A stretch of 64,000 nt of DNA. It comes from Echinarachnius parma (Eukaryota; Echinodermata; Echinoidea; Clypeasteroida; Echinarachniidae). The notes under the pieces are model-generated. The model was not told where the DNA came from and ran no database searches. It saw only the letters and a list, made by a program, of their open reading frames with translations. This document shows, piece after piece, positions 63,925 to 64,000 of this stretch (positions within the stretch are counted from its first letter, which is position 1; each line of letters begins with the position of its first letter). The stretch covers positions 1-64,000 of the forward strand of contig JBAMJV010003134.1 of NCBI GenBank assembly GCA_037951105.1, given 5' to 3'. The translations under genes and the position numbers were made by a program.

Positions 63925-64000
63925 ATGTACGGTCAGTCATTGGAAATTCCTTTAATATATACTTTTGTGTGGTCTCAAACTTTAATTAGTGCCGGTTGAG
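63925..64000 (+). repeat. Direct repeat, right copy, cut by window end
   Basis: Matches 62308-62380 with a few substitutions and small indels. The match is still continuing at the last base. Confidence 0.9.

Noticed and set aside
62308-64000. LTR retrotransposon suggested by the direct repeats
   Set aside because: The repeats are only about 75 bp, lack clear TG..CA ends, and there is no primer-binding site, polypurine tract or gag/pol sequence between them.

Overview
This window looks like repeat-rich intergenic or intronic DNA from an animal nuclear genome, most probably a marine invertebrate. I cannot name the phylum from sequence alone. The evidence is AT-rich DNA full of stop codons, no operons or closely packed long ORFs, tRNA-derived SINEs, non-LTR retrotransposon tails, many palindromic MITE-like elements with TA, TTAA, 5-, 8- or 9-bp flanking duplications, and tandem repeat arrays. 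I find no intact host protein-coding gene, no rRNA, no functional tRNA and no CRISPR array. Most open frames are chance frames through simple or tandem repeats.

The only convincing protein-coding material is a decayed DNA transposon at 2496-5244. It has inverted ends CAGGGTTCRTAC and a 5-bp CTATA duplication. On the minus strand it encodes the N-terminal part of a hAT-like transposase. Exon 1 carries a BED/U1-type zinc finger broken by a frameshift. Exon 2 carries the first two catalytic-type aspartates and is cut off exactly where a pogo-like MITE begins. The flanking tandem repeat preserves an unoccupied version of the insertion site.

Layout: 1-2495 degenerate tandem repeats; 2496-5244 the hAT-like element; 6.4-8.5 kb MITEs, including a hAT-type MITE holding two other palindromic elements; 11.4-12.65 kb a 76-bp array whose unit also occurs as dispersed TTAA-ended copies; 13.6-16.6 kb two unrelated tandem arrays that both carry perfect DR1 half-site pairs (AGGTCAnAGGTCA type); 18.4 kb a Gly-tRNA-derived SINE; 20.7-23.5 kb a CpG-rich TA-flanked element and a three-level nest of repeats; 25.1-26.7 kb purine-rich tandem repeats; 27-34 kb MITEs, a perfect 33-bp hairpin and a 94-bp array; 35-42 kb two roughly 0.9-1.3 kb non-autonomous elements with 13-bp and 9-bp flanking duplications; 42.6-50.9 kb several 180-220-bp arrays interrupted by MITEs; 51-62 kb sparser repeats and microsatellites; 62.3-64 kb a regular 156-bp satellite with one perfect RFX X-box palindrome per unit, bracketed by a 73-76-bp direct repeat that runs to the window end.

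I see no gene cluster that would make a new biochemical system. The observations most worth a second look are the two families of DR1-bearing repeats, the X-box satellite, the hAT-like relic with its dated order of damage, and the general pattern of unrelated tandem arrays with nucleosome-scale periods.
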